From positions 2,528,064 through 2,592,063 of the forward strand of contig SDUX01000007.1 of assembly GCA_008729055.1 (NCBI GenBank): 64,000 nt of DNA, in the 5' to 3' direction. This document shows positions 22,165 to 33,138 of this stretch, piece by piece. How positions within the stretch are numbered: the first letter of the stretch is position 1; the number at the start of each line of letters is the position of its first letter. Source of the DNA: Pyropia haitanensis. Its lineage: Eukaryota; Rhodophyta; Bangiophyceae; Bangiales; Bangiaceae. The notes under the pieces are model-generated. The model ran no database searches, was not told the origin of the DNA, and was given only the letters and a program-made list of their open reading frames with translations. A program made the translations under genes and the position numbers.

Positions 22165-22503
22165 ATGGCGGGTGGGGCTGCCCTCGGCCGCGCCGCGGCG
22201 GCCGCCCTTGGCCGCTCCGCCGCCGCCGTCGCCGCCCGTGGCCGCTCCACCGCCGCCGCCGCCGCCGCCGCCCGCGCCGCCGCGGCCGCCCACCCGCGTG
22301 TGGCCGCGGCGGGGGTGGCCGCCGGCGACGGCCGCGGCGGCGACCGCCGCCGCGGCGGCGCGGCGCCCCCCGCCGCGGCCGCTGCGGCTGCCGCCGCGGC
22401 CACCTTTGCCGCCGCTGCCGCCACCCGGCGAGCGTCCACGGCGGCCGTCGCGGCGGGCACCCCCCCGGCCGCCCCCCCGGCGGCGGCCGCCGCCGCCCAC
22501 CAC

Positions 22504-22534
<31 letters not shown>

Positions 22535-24420
22535 CGTCGCCGCCGTCGCGGGGGCGGGCGCGGCAGGGGGCGGGCGCGCGGTGGTCCCCGCCCCCCCCCC
22601 GCGCGCACCCCCATTGGCTCCCCGCGTCGGTGGCGGCGGCGCTGCCGCACCCCCCCCCCATGGACCCCCCGCCGCTGCCGCCGTCGCCGCCGCCGTCGAC
22701 CCCGCCGGCCGTGTCGGCCGCCGCGGAGCGGGCGGTGGCGCTCATTGACAGCCTCGACGACGCGGCGCTGGCCGGTGATGTCGACGGCGCGGACGTGGGA
22801 GCCGCCGCCGCCGGCGTCGGTGGCGACGGTGGCGGCGGTGGCGGCGGTGGCGGCGGTGGCGGCGGTGGCGGCGGTGGCGGCGGCGCGCCCGCCACCGCCG
22901 CCGAGGTGCGGGGCACCCTCACTCGCGCGCACGCGCTGGCGGTCACCGCCGCGGCGGGCGGGTGCGCGCGCGGGCGGGTGCTCCTCGCCACCCTCCTCCG
23001 CCGCGGGGTGGGGCTCCCCGCCCGCGGCGGCGCGCCCCCCGCCGACGTCACCCGCGCGGTGTGGGCGCTGCTGCACGCCGCCGCCGCCGCGGGTGACGCC
23101 GTCGCGGCGGTGGAGGTGGCGGACGTGCTGCTGGGGGACGGGGCGGGGGCAGCCGCGGGCGGCGCGGGCAGCTTGTTGCCGCCGGGGATGGGCGGTGCCG
23201 CCGGGGCGGGCGGCGCCCACGGCGCCGGCGGCCGGGTGGTCACGGACGTGGACGCGGACGGCAAAAGGATGCGCGTGGCGTTTGCGGGGCCCGACGGGGC
23301 CGACGTCAGCGACACGACGCCGCCGGCGGAGCTGGTTGCCGCCTCCCGCGCGGCGCGGCGGCAGGCGCGTGCGGCGGCTGCCGAGACCGTCTACCCACCC
23401 CCGCCCACGACCGATACCGGTGGCGGTGGCGGCAGTAGCGATGGCGACGCCTCGGTCGGGCCGGTGGCAACGTCGACCGACGCGGTGACGACAGCTCGCC
23501 GTGCCGCGGCGCTGGCGTGGTACGCCGCCGCCGCGGCGGCGGGCATGCCCGCCGCCCACGTGGCCGCCGCGTCGGTGCACATGGCCGCCGGTGACGCGCG
23601 GCGGGCCGAGGCGGCGCTGACCGCCGCGGCTGACGGCGGCGCCGCGGCGGGCCACGCCGGCCTCGGCGCCCTCTACACCACCGGCGGCGACGGCGTGCTG
23701 CCCGACGCCCGCCGCGCGGTGACGCACCTGGTCGCTGCCGCCGAGGCGGGCGACGGCGACGGTATGCTCGCGCTCGCGCACGCGTACCGGTCGGGCTCCC
23801 TCGGGCTGGCGGCGTCGCCCACCCGCGCCGCGGCGCTGGTGCAGGCGGCCGCGGCGGGCGGCCACGCGGAGGCCACCTGGGAGCTCGCTTACCTCCACCG
23901 GGACGCCAACGACTCGGGCATCCCGCGCTCCCGCGCGCGCTTCCTCGCCCTCACCCGCCGCGCGGCGGCGCTGGGCGTCGCCGACGCGGCCGCGTGCCTG
24001 GGCGGCCTCGCGTACGCGGGGGAGGAGGGCGTCGCCGTCGACTACGTCGCGGCGCGCCGGTGGTACGACCGCGCCGCGGCGGGGGGCAGCGCCGACGGCG
24101 CGGCGGCGGGGGCGGCGATGGCCGCGGCGGGCCTCGGCGGGCCCCGCTCCGCGGCCGACGCGTTTGAGCGGTACGCCCACGCGGCGTCGCTGGGCAGCGT
24201 GGCTGCCGCGCGGGAGCTGGGCGGCCTCTACTGGCGGGGGGAGGGCACGCCCGTCGACCGCGCCGCGGCGCGGCGGGTGTGGGCCGCCGTCGACGCGGCC
24301 GAGGCGGCGGAGCGCGACGCCGCCCGCGCCGCCGAGGCGGTGCCCATGCCCGACGTGCCGCTGCCGGCGGGCACGCGCGCGCCGACGAGTGACCCGGGGT
24401 GTGGGGGTGGGGGGGTGTAG
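22165..24420 (+). CDS. Sel1-repeat protein
   Basis: A 751-residue protein from the ATG at 22165. The N-terminal 60 residues are Ala/Arg-rich and almost without acidic residues (MAGGAALGRAAAAALGRS), like a mitochondrial or plastid targeting peptide. A Pro/Ala-rich region and a poly-Gly tract (22830-22890) follow. From about 23500 to 24310 there are five or more Sel1-like repeats of about 36 residues, for example GHAGLGALYTTGGDGVLPDARRA and AAACLGGLAYAGEEGVAVDY. An earlier degenerate set starts near 22930. Sel1 repeats form alpha solenoids that hold protein complexes, such as ER degradation adaptors. The partner is unknown. Codon use is extreme in GC, like its neighbours. The frame remains open upstream to 21835 but that part reads as leader. 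Confidence 0.78.
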
Positions 24421-24693
24421 GGGGAATGGAGAAGAGAGACGAGGCGTGTGGCTGCGTCTGTGCGGAGCGCGGCGGGACACTCGCGGTGGCGGGTGGGGAT
24501 GGCAGAGCGGGGAGGGAGGGAAGCGAGGCGCCGGCGCCGTCACATGCAGCGACAGCTTTCGATACGAACTGACACTGCTGCAAGTGTGCGCGCTTCCAAA
24601 GGGCCGTCGCCACCCTCGTGCGGTGTGACCCGGGGACGACGCCGTGCAACGCGGCGTACCCCCCCCTCCCCCCCCCCCGCCCGCTGCCGCCCA

Positions 24694-25157
24694 TCACCCC
24701 CCCGCTGGCACCCACTCCCCGTGGGCCACCTCCCACCGCAGCCGCGCCTTTCGCTCCCGCCGCCGGCACCTGTCACCGCAGTCGACCCCGCGGCGCTGCC
24801 GGCGGCGACGGCGCGGCGCCGCGTCGTCGCGCACGCCGTCGGCGGGCCCCCACCCCACCCCGCGCGCGTCGGTGGGCGCGCGGCGGCCGGTGCGTGGGCC
24901 GGCGGGCGCCTCGAGCCGCGTGCGGTTGAGCCACTCCCACGCCGCCCCCCGCCGGCGTACCCGCCGCCGAAACGCCGCGGCGGCGCCGCGTGACACGGCC
25001 ACGGGCAGGCCGGCGGGGGTGCGCGGCGGCGGCGCCGCCGGGGAGGTGCCGCGCCCCACCGCCGCCACGTGGGGGCACCGCCGGAGCGGGGTGGCGGTGC
25101 GCGGCGTCCGCACCGACTGGCGGTGGCGCCGGTGCCACCGGTGCGGGTTCCCCGCCT

Positions 25158-25188
<31 letters not shown>

Positions 25189-25419
25189 CGGCCACGACAG
25201 CCACCCGGCGGTGTGGTACTGGACTCGGACGAGGCCACATTGCCGGTCGAGGGAGCGCGCCAGCCGCGGCGCGGCGCGGCCGGGCCCGTCGGCCGACGCT
25301 GGTGGCATCCGCACGGGCGCACACACTGGACAAGTGCCGCGGTCGGGGCGGCTGCGCCGGACCGCCACCTCTTCCAGGAGCAGCTTGGATGAGATGTGCG
25401 TGGGGGTAGACCAGAACAT
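24694..25419 (-). CDS. Unrecognised protein with CPVC motif and Trp-containing helix
   Basis: I do not recognise this gene. The 241-residue frame starts MFWSTPTHISSKLLLEEV at 25419. It has CPVC at residues 30-33 with another Cys near 61, then LVRVQYHTAGWLSW, a Pro run, a basic His-containing stretch (HRWHRRHRQ), and near the C-terminus AAWEWLNRTRLEAP. The final WEVAHGEWVPAGG reads naturally. Basic composition and a possible zinc knuckle would suit an organelle ribosomal or nucleic-acid-binding protein, but nothing fixes that. It is called coding because non-low-complexity segments are spread along the frame, the start follows a C-rich leader, and no other frame here looks better. Confidence 0.45.
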
Positions 25420-26633
25420 GGTGCGGCGAGTGGGGGGGGAGGGGAACGCGGGGGGCGGTGACGGGCTCACGATTGACAGCGCAAGGCGGAAGCGGGGGGG
25501 GGGCGGCGTCAGTGCGTGTGGGCCAAGCAGCGCTGGGGATGGGGTGGGGTGGGTGGAGGGCGGCGCACTGCTCGGACGGTGCGCCCTGCCCCCGCGATGT
25601 ATAACCTGAAATCGCGTTCTCGAACTCACACGGGACTTTTTGTCAATCCAGACATCACTCATGGAGGCTACTTTGTGGCGCATTCACGCACATAGCTTAA
25701 TTTGCATTCCCTGGGATTTGGGACCTTTTCATTGGCAACCTCTACGAAACCGACCCAAGTCATAAGAGAAGTCTCAGGAAAGTCTCGACCCTTAACTCAA
25801 TAATATGAAACAGCCAGGACATTTCCGCAAACACGCTTTCTGTGTCTCAATAAAATCGGGGTTGCGTCGTTCGACCGAACCGCGTATGCATTTGGCGAAT
25901 ACGACGGACTAGGGTTTCCAAAATCGATCGCAGTTTAAAAGGAATCAACTAGTAGTTTGAATGGTATCAGAAAAGTGATTTGGACAAACGTGAATAACAG
26001 TTTGGCAATGACCCTCACCGGAACAATAGAACGTGCTAGGTCTGCCTGCCGGCGGAGGGCCGCGGCGGCGTCTCGGGAAGGGAGAGGGGCAGGTGGGGAG
26101 GTGAGGGGATGTGTGGGTGATAATCAAGCGCACTGAACTTATCAAGTAAGTTTACATGTGGCCAAGTTCTGAACACGTGTCGATGTTGTGTGGATAGTTT
26201 GGACGAATATTTTCCTGTTTCATGCGAATATCTTGTTTTAAAACCCACATCTGAACTAAGGCGCCCTTTTTGCAACCCTGAATAACTTTTTCTCGGTGCC
26301 TGCCACTTTGTTCAACTTAGCAGCCGATCCACGGGCGCAAGTTTTAGTTCCACGCGAGCTCTGACTCTAGCCAGCCCCGGCTCTGCTCGTGCTCGTTGCT
26401 ACGGAGTGGGCTCATGTCCCCTCCGCCGTGGCGGCCGCCGCGTTCCCGCGCTTCCCTGAGCGGTGACCCCCACGGCCTCCCCCGTCCGCGGTGGCCGCCA
26501 CGCTCTCCTTCCTCCCATCGTCAACGCCCCGGCCGCGGGCCCCCCAAGCAGGTGACAGCTCCGTCCTCTGTCTGGCTGCTCCCCCCCCCCCCTCTTCCCC
26601 ACCCCCCCCCCCCCCCCCCCTCCAGCGTCGGCC
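25420..26633. other. Divergent intergenic region with an AT-rich island
   Basis: Between divergent genes. From about 25600 to 26380 base composition drops to near half AT, in strong contrast to the flanks, with short runs such as CTTATCAAGTAAGTTTACATG. No ORF with recognisable features lies in the island. The last 200 bp are C-rich and probably encode the leader or plastid transit peptide of the following gene, possibly from the ATG at 26414. Confidence 0.5.
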
Positions 26634-28066
26634 ATGGTCGCGCGTCGGCCCGACCCCCCCCCCCCCCACCCCCCCACCCACACCCTCCTCATTGACAACT
26701 ACGACTCGTACACGTACAACCTGTACCAGCTGCTGACGGTGGTCAACGGCACCCCCCCCACCGTCGTTGCCGCCGACGCCTACCCGTCCGTCGCCGCCGC
26801 CGCGGCCGCCGCCGCCGCCGCCCGCGGCGGCGACCCGGTGGACAATGTGGTCGTCTCGCCCGGCCCCGGCACGCCCACCCGCGGGGGGGACTACCCCCCC
26901 CTGGCGGCCGACGCGATGGCCGCGGTCGCCCGCCGCTCCGCGCCCGCCCTCCCCGCCCTGGGCGTCTGCCTCGGCCACCAGGGGCTGTGCGCGTCGGCGG
27001 GCGCGGCGGTCGTGGCGGCGCCCGACGGGCCCGTCCACGGCCGCGTCACGACGGTTGTGCGGACGCCCGCGGGGCGGGCGTGCCCACTCCTGGGGCGCCT
27101 GCCGGTCGACGCGTGGCGGGCGGTGCGGTACCACTCGCTGGCGGTGGTTGGTGGGGGGGGGGGGGGGCGCCCGCCGCTCCCCGACTGCCTCATCCCGACC
27201 GCGTGGGCAGACGGCGTGACGGATGGGCGGGGGGGGGGGAGGGGGACCCCGCCGGCCCGCCCGCAGCCCCCCCGCCGCGTGTCTTGATGGCCGTCCGCCA
27301 CGCGACGCGGCCGCTGTACGGCGTGCAGTTCCACCCGGAGAGCATCGCGACCGAGTATGGCTTGGAGCTGCTCGCCGCGTTTCGGGACCTGACCCGCGAC
27401 GCGGCGGCAGCGACGGCGGCAGCAGCGGCGGCAGCGGCGGCGGCATCGGCGGCGGCGGCGGCGGCGGTGGGGAGGGGAGGGGGGGGGGGGGGGCACCCGC
27501 GTCGCCGCCAAAGGCCATTGGCGGCGGCGGCGGCGGCGCCGTCGGGGACCCCGTGACCGCCGTCGCTCGCCCGCTGCCCGGTGCGGTCGGGGGAGTTGCC
27601 AACGGCGGCGTTGCCAACGGCGGGGTTGTCAATGGCGGGGGAGAGGCGGTGGCGGCCGCGGCGACGGCGACGGCGACGGCGGCCGCCGCCACCGACGACA
27701 GCGGCGCGCCCGTGCCCGCCACCCACCGGCCTACGGCCGCCGCCGCCGCGAGCGCCGCGGTCGGCGCCGCGGCGGCGGCGGCGGCGGCGGCGGTGTCCTG
27801 CGCCCCCCCCCCTCCCCCCCCTTCCCCTGGCGGCCGCGCGTCGCCCTACACCATCACCGCCCTGCGCGTCGACGCCGCGACGGGCGTCGACGCCGAGGCG
27901 GCGTTTGTGGCCCTCTACGCCGACAGCCCCGCCGAAGTGTTTTGGCTCGACTCGTCGTCGAGCCGCGCCCCGCACGGTCCGGGGGGGGGGGGGGGTACCA
28001 CTGACACCAGCAGCGACGGCGGGAGCGACGGCGGCGGCGGCGGTCGCGGCGGTCGCGGCGGCGGCG

Positions 28067-28106
<40 letters not shown>

Positions 28107-28298
28107 CGGCGGCGGCGCGCCGCCCACCACCTCTCGCGGCCGCTTCTCGTTTATGGGCGACGTGTCTGGGCCACTTGGCCACGTCCTCCGCTACGACGTT
28201 GTCGCCCAGACGCTGACCGAGGTGCGCCACGCGCCGCCGGCCGCGCCGCCCACCGCGGGCGGCACCCCCCCCGCGGCATCTGCGGCTCCCACCGGCGG

Positions 28299-28330
<32 letters not shown>

Positions 28331-28795
28331 ACGACGGCGGCGACGACGACCGTGACCACCGCCTGCGCCTCCTTCTTTGACGCCCTCGACGCGCGGCTCA
28401 CCGCCGCGGGGGCGGGCCTCGGGCTCCCCCCCCCCCCGCCGCCGCGGCGGTGCCGTTTGACTTTCTCGGCGGCTACGTGGTGCAGCTCGGGTACGAGCTC
28501 AAGGGCGAGTGCCCCGGCGCCCGCCGCGCCAACCGCCACGCGTCGCGGCGGCGCGTCGCGGCGGGCGGCGCGGGCGACGCGGTCGCCCTGTTTGTGGACC
28601 GCCTCGTGGGGGTGGACCACGCCGACGGGGGGGTGTACCTGCTCGCCGTCACGCCCGCCGCGGCGGCGGCGGCAAAGGGGGGTGCCGCCGCCGCCGCCGC
28701 CGCCGTCGCTGCCGCTGGGGACGGTGAGGGGCGTGGCAGCAGCGGCAATGGCAGCGACGGCAGCGACGGCAGCGACGGCAGCGACGGCAGCGACG

Positions 28796-28826
<31 letters not shown>

Positions 28827-29973
28827 CGGTGGCGGCGTCGCCGCCCTCGACGCCCCCACCCGTGCCTGGTTCCACGCCACCGCGGCGACGCTTGCGCGCG
28901 TGGCGGCGGCGGCCGCGCCCCCCCCGGCCCCCTTCCCCCCCCCCACGGCCCCCTCCTCCCGCGGTGCCCCCCCTCCCCCTCCCCCCCCCCCCCCGCTGCG
29001 CTTTACCCTCGAGCAGCCCCGCGCGGCCTACGAAGCGTCGGTGCGGGCGTGCCTCGCGCACATCGCCGCGGGCGACTCGTACGAGCTGTGCCTCACCACC
29101 CGCCTCGCGGCGGCGGTGCCGGCGACAACGTCCGGGCTCGCCCTCCACCGCTCCCTCCGGTCCATGAACCCCGCCCCCTACGCGGCGTACCTGCGGCTGT
29201 CGCCCGGCGTGGCGCTCGCGTGCTCCTCCCCCGAGCGGTTCCTCCGCATCTCCCCGGCGGGGGTGGTCGAGTCCAAGCCCATCAAGGGCACCCGCCCGCG
29301 GGGCGCGACGCCCGCCGCCGACGCGGCGCTCGCGGCGGGCCTCGCCGCGTGTGGCAAGGACCGGGCGGAGAACCTGATGATCGCCGACCTCGTCCGCGCC
29401 GACCTCGGCCGCGTGTGCGTGCCGGGCAGCGTCACCGTGCCGTCGCTGATGGCGGTGGAGAGCTACGCGACGGTGCACCAGCTGGTCACCACCGTGCGGG
29501 GCCAGGTGGACGTGACGCCCCGCCGGCGGTCGCGGGGGGGGGCGCCGCGCGGCGGCCGCCGCGGCGCCGCGGAGCACGCCGCTGCCGGCGGCGCGGCGGA
29601 CACGGCCGCGCCGCCGACGGCCGCGTCGGTGATGCGGGCGGCGTGGCCGATGGGCTCCATGACGGGCGCGCCCAAGGTGCGGACGCTCGCGCTGCTCGAC
29701 GCGCTCGAAGCGTCCCCGCGGGGCGCCTACTCTGGGTCGGTCGGCTACCTGTCCCTGTCGGGCGCGGCGGACCTCAACGTGGTCATCCGGGCGGCGGTGC
29801 TCGACACGGCCGCCGCGACGGTGACGGTCGGCGTCGGCGGCGCGATCGTCGCGCTCAGCCGCGTGGATGAGGAGTTTGAGGAGGCGCTGCTCAAGGGCGC
29901 CGCCGTCATGCGGGGGGTGGCGCACGCGGTGACGGGGGTGCCCGCGTACAAGCTGGACGTGGGGGCGGGCTAG
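26634..29973 (+). CDS. Aminodeoxychorismate synthase, fused PabA-PabB (folate synthesis)
   Basis: Bifunctional enzyme making 4-amino-4-deoxychorismate from chorismate and glutamine, the first step to p-aminobenzoate and folate, plastid-located in plants. The glutamine amidotransferase half has LLIDNYDSYTYNLYQLL at its start, the nucleophile in LGVCLGHQG (Cys112) and the His/Glu pair in YGVQFHPESIATEYG. The chorismate half has FDFLGGYVVQLGYELKGE, SYELCLTTRL, SSPERFLRI, PIKGTRPRG, AENLMIADLVRADLG, MGSMTGAPK and GVGGAIVALS. The lysine in PIKGT is diagnostic for aminodeoxychorismate rather than anthranilate synthase. Poly-Ala, Gly and Asp-Gly inserts lie between conserved blocks. The coding frame changes four times, at G11 27229-27239, G15 27479-27493, C27 28304-28330 and C12 28426-28437. 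Three need one extra base and one needs two more or one less. The start is uncertain: a transit peptide may begin at 26414. Confidence 0.9.
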
Positions 29974-30171
29974 GCGTGTGTGTCGTGGGGGGGGGGGGGG
30001 GGGGTGGCCAGCGCCTGTCACAGGCAGTTTTGGAGAGCGGCTCGGGAGCGCTGCTCCCCTCGATACAAAAAAAAAACGATACACACAAACCGCAGGTGGC
30101 ATCGCCCCGAGCGCCTTCCCCCCCGCCCCTTATCCCCCGTCGCTCCCAACCCCCCCCCCCCCCTACCCACC

Positions 30172-31095
30172 CTAGCTCAGCCGCCGAATCTCGGTGGAGA
30201 AGGACGCGGTGAGGACGCCGCGCCCCCCCCCCGTGCGGATCTCACTCACCCGCATCCGCACGTCGCGAGTCGCAAACCATATCCGCTCCACCGCCGCCGC
30301 CGACTCGTACGGGGTGACCAGCACAAACGCGCCGGCCGGCTCCATCGTCCAGCGGCCCACCGCCGGGACGGCCTCGGTGTAGCCAACCGACCGGAGGAGC
30401 CGGCCCGAGCGGCCGCCTGGCTCGTCCTCCACCACCACCAGCACCGTCGAGCCCGCCGACGCTTCGTCCTCGTCCCAGTCGGACGTGCCCTCCCAGGACA
30501 TGCGCACGACCGCCGCGGCGGCGGCCGCGTCCACCCCGTACCGCTGGCAGACGGCGACCACGTCCGCCTCGTCGGCCGCGTCGGCGGCGGGGACGGTCAG
30601 CGGGGTGATGGCAATCTCTGACAGCACCTGCTCAAACTGCTGGAAGGCCATGTTGTGGGAGGACCGCTGCGAGCGCCAGCGGCCCATTGAGGCGGCGAAA
30701 AAGTCGCGCACCGACATGCCCGTTGGGTCAAAGGGGGGGGGGGGGGGGGGTTCCTCCTCGCCCGCGCCGTCCGCGTCTTGGGCGACCGCCGCGGCGACCG
30801 CCGCGGCAACGGCCGCCGACGAGGCGGCGGCGGCAGCCGCAATAGCCGCGTCCTCCCCCGCAGCGTCGTCGCTGACCGACGCGGACATGCGCGCAACGCG
30901 GCGCGCAGGAGCGGCGGGCCGACCGCGGACGACCGGCGCGGTGAACAAGGCAGCACCAACAGCAGACAGGCCGCCACGCGCCACCCGCGTCGGCACCGCG
31001 GGGGAGCAAAATGCAAGCCTGGCTGGTGGGGGGGGAGCGGCGACAGCAGGCCACCCCGAGCGGCGCCCTGCCGCCACGCGGGTCAGGAGCACCAT
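30172..31095 (-). CDS. CpcS/CpeS-type phycobilin lyase, plastid
   Basis: Predicted lyase that attaches a bilin to a cysteine of phycobiliproteins in the plastid. The 307-residue product has an Arg/Ala-rich transit peptide (MVLLTRVAAGRRSGWP), an Ala-rich linker and an acidic EEE-Pro stretch. The lipocalin-like lyase domain starts at about residue 125 and runs to the end. Family marks are SVRDFFAASMGRWRSQRSSH, MSWEGTSDW, STVLVVVEDE, GRLLRSVGYTE, GRWTMEPAGAFVLVTPYE and ERIWFATRDVRMRVS, ending SFSTEIRRLS. The GRWRSQRSSH block is the hallmark of CpcS/CpeS. Which bilin and which subunit it serves cannot be told. The gene converges on the folate gene 198 bp away. It is the best single clue that the organism carries phycobiliproteins. 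Confidence 0.9.
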   Translation of the reverse strand: MVLLTRVAAGRRSGWPAVAAPPPPARLAFCSPAVPTRVARGGLSAVGAALFTAPVVRGRPAAPARRVARMSASVSDDAAGEDAAIAAAAAASSAAVAAAVAAAVAQDADGAGEEEPPPPPPFDPTGMSVRDFFAASMGRWRSQRSSHNMAFQQFEQVLSEIAITPLTVPAADAADEADVVAVCQRYGVDAAAAAAVVRMSWEGTSDWDEDEASAGSTVLVVVEDEPGGRSGRLLRSVGYTEAVPAVGRWTMEPAGAFVLVTPYESAAAVERIWFATRDVRMRVSEIRTGGGRGVLTASFSTEIRRLS

Positions 31096-31599
31096 GGCTG
31101 GTTTGGGCGTGGCTTGGAAACAAAGAGAAAGAGAACAACAGTACAGTGGAGTACGGGGAGGATCGCGGCACATCGGGGGAGGCGGAGGGATCCGACCGTG
31201 TGCGTCTGGGAGGTTGCGTGGTGGCACTGGGAGCGCGCAGGGGACGCAAGACGGCAAGCTTGGAGCGAATCTCTGACTGCATGCAAAAGTTAACAAAAGT
31301 GCGTCCTGGTTACGTGCACTTGAGCAGACGACTTGACGCACTCAACATACAAGAGAAAGCTCGCCTGGGTCGGAACAGGGGTGACAACCACGGACACGTG
31401 GACAACGAGCCGGCGCTACGGCTGCTGCCGGCCTACGGGACGGAGCGCAAGGAAGACGTCACTTGCTAGCTGGCGGCGAGTCACGCGGCGTCTCCTCCTC
31501 GTACGCGTCGGTGGGGATTCTCCACGCGATGTTTGGCACGGAAGCGCTCCCCCCACAAGCTTTGCCCACCCAGGAGGGACGCCGCGGACTCCGCGCCGT
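31096..31599. other. Intergenic region with copy A of a dispersed repeat
   Basis: Upstream flank of the lyase gene. It contains copy A (31391-31456) of a repeat whose second copy lies at 33073-33138. No gene recognised. Confidence 0.4.
31391..31456. repeat. Diverged direct repeat, copy A
   Basis: About 66 bp matching 33073-33138 with eight to ten differences. Weaker similarity extends some 130 bp upstream (shared CTTGGAGCGAA, ACTGC, AAAGTGCG and AGCTCGCCT words in the same order). The two copies flank the unrecognised gene at about 31600-32776. Confidence 0.75.
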
Positions 31600-32776
31600 C
31601 ACTGCCGCCCGCGCCCGTCCATCGCCTGCGCGGCGGCGGTGGCGGCGGCGGCGGCGGCGGCGGCGGTGGCAGGGGCGGGCGCGGTGGTGGCAGTCTCGGC
31701 GGTCGTGCGCCGGCCTGCGACCGAAGCGAGGGCGCCGCCGGCTGTGTCGCTTGCGGTTGGCGTCAGAGACGACAGCCTCAAGTCCCCGCTGTCCCTCACG
31801 TTGTCGGCCAATGGCGGCTTCGTCAATGAGTTTGTGCCGCCCGCCCGCGCGTTGCAGGCGTCTGAGCCGGACGCGGCGGCGGCCGCCGACGGGGGCGGCG
31901 GCGGCGTGGGCAGAGCCCAAGGGCGCGCCGGCGGCGACACCCCCGCCTGCCCCTGCCGGCGACGCCCGTCCCGCTGGGCGGCCGCTCCCGCATCGTGTCG
32001 GCGGACCTCCAGTTGCCCGTCTTTGGCGTGGTGCGCCTGTCGGTCATCTCGGTCAGCCTGTCGGGCTGGGTGTTGCCGTCGGGGCTGTCCGAGCTCCGCG
32101 TCCTCGCCAGCCTGTCGCTGCCGCTCGACTGGACAGACGTGCGCTCCGGCACCGCCCTGCTCGTCCTGACGCCCAGGCCGGCGCGCATCGGGTACGACGC
32201 GTCGCCGGCGGTGCTCGCGGCGGTGTACGTGGCGGCGGCGGCGGTGGCGGCGGCGGCGCGCCGGCGGCGGTCTTTCAGTGGACCGTGTCGGAGAACGTGG
32301 ACCTGTGCATCGACGTGAAGGTGGACGCGCCGCTGCAGCTGTGCAACCGACCACCCGGCCACACTGTCCATGCGCGCCTGGACGACGGCTGGGGCGACGG
32401 CGTCGACGGCGGTGCGGCGGGGGGCATCCGCAGCGGCGGCTGCGGCGGCTTGCTTGTGTCCGTTGGCGGCGCCGCTTTTGCGGGCGCCGGCGGCAGCATG
32501 CCCGCCGCCCTGCGCGCCCGGCCAGGGTCGGGGACCCAGGCGTACGGCCTGTCCGAGCCCGTGGAGGTGCGGCGCATGCGGCCGGGGACGGCACTGGCGA
32601 TGGCGTGCCGGCGGGTGCCCCGCAGCCGCGGCGGTAGCGGCAGTGACGGCGGAGGCGACCGGCAGCGCACCCGCTCCTCCCGGACAGCCCCTCGCCCCCC
32701 TCCACCTGGGCCCCGGCGCAGTGCCTCCCGCCCTCCGCCACACAATCGAGACTGGCACAGCCGCACAAGGCAGTAG
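31600..32776 (+). CDS. Unrecognised protein, frame broken in three parts
   Basis: Not recognised. Three neighbouring blocks on the plus strand look like real protein but are in successive frames. About 31620-31930 reads RDDSLKSPLSLTLSANGG and FVNEFVPPARALQ. About 31950-32230 reads ADLQLPVFGVVRLSVISVSL and LSLPLDWTDVRSGTALLV. From about 32240 to the TAG at 32774-32776 it reads VFQWTVSENVDLCIDVKVDA and GLSEPVEVRRMRPGT. The beta-rich alternating pattern suggests an all-beta fold. Each frame change equals one missing base, yet the junctions lie in GC-triplet repeats rather than long homopolymers, so short introns are also possible (a CTTTCAG precedes 32278). The start is unknown. Confidence 0.4.
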
Positions 32777-33072
32777 AGGCCAGTCTAGCAGCGCACGAGG
32801 TGCGCGCCCCACTGCGCGTGTGGGCGCGCCGGCGTGCGTGCGCGCGGTACCGTGCGATCCGTGGCTGGTGTCCACTTGGAGCGAACGTCGGACTGCGTCT
32901 CCACAATTGAAAAAAGTGCGCCGAATCTCTTACTACTTCCCAGAAATACTTGAAGAACTTGACAGACCAAAGACAGCTCGCCTCGATGAGGTCGACGACG
33001 TGGAAAGCTCGACAAGCCCGTCGTGAAGCATGGACCCACGCGCCGTCAGTGCGGTGGAAGCAGGCGATGACA

Positions 33073-33138
33073 GCCATGGACAAGTGGACAACGAGCCGCA
33101 GCGACGGCTGCCGCCGGCCTACGGGACGGAGCGCGTGG
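33073..33138. repeat. Diverged direct repeat, copy B
   Basis: Partner of the repeat at 31391-31456, same orientation, 1.68 kb away. Both contain GTGGACAACGAGCCG and GCCTACGGGACGGAGCGC. Confidence 0.75.

Noticed and set aside
20620..24543. A 1307-codon open frame on the minus strand across the Sel1 gene and GLTP gene
   Set aside because: Only its last 215 codons (GLTP) carry family motifs. The rest is antisense to the Sel1-repeat gene and has Arg/Gly-rich shadow composition.
31600..32776. Assignment of the three-frame gene to the DUF1997 family
   Set aside because: Only the general beta pattern fits. The family's diagnostic residues are not visible.
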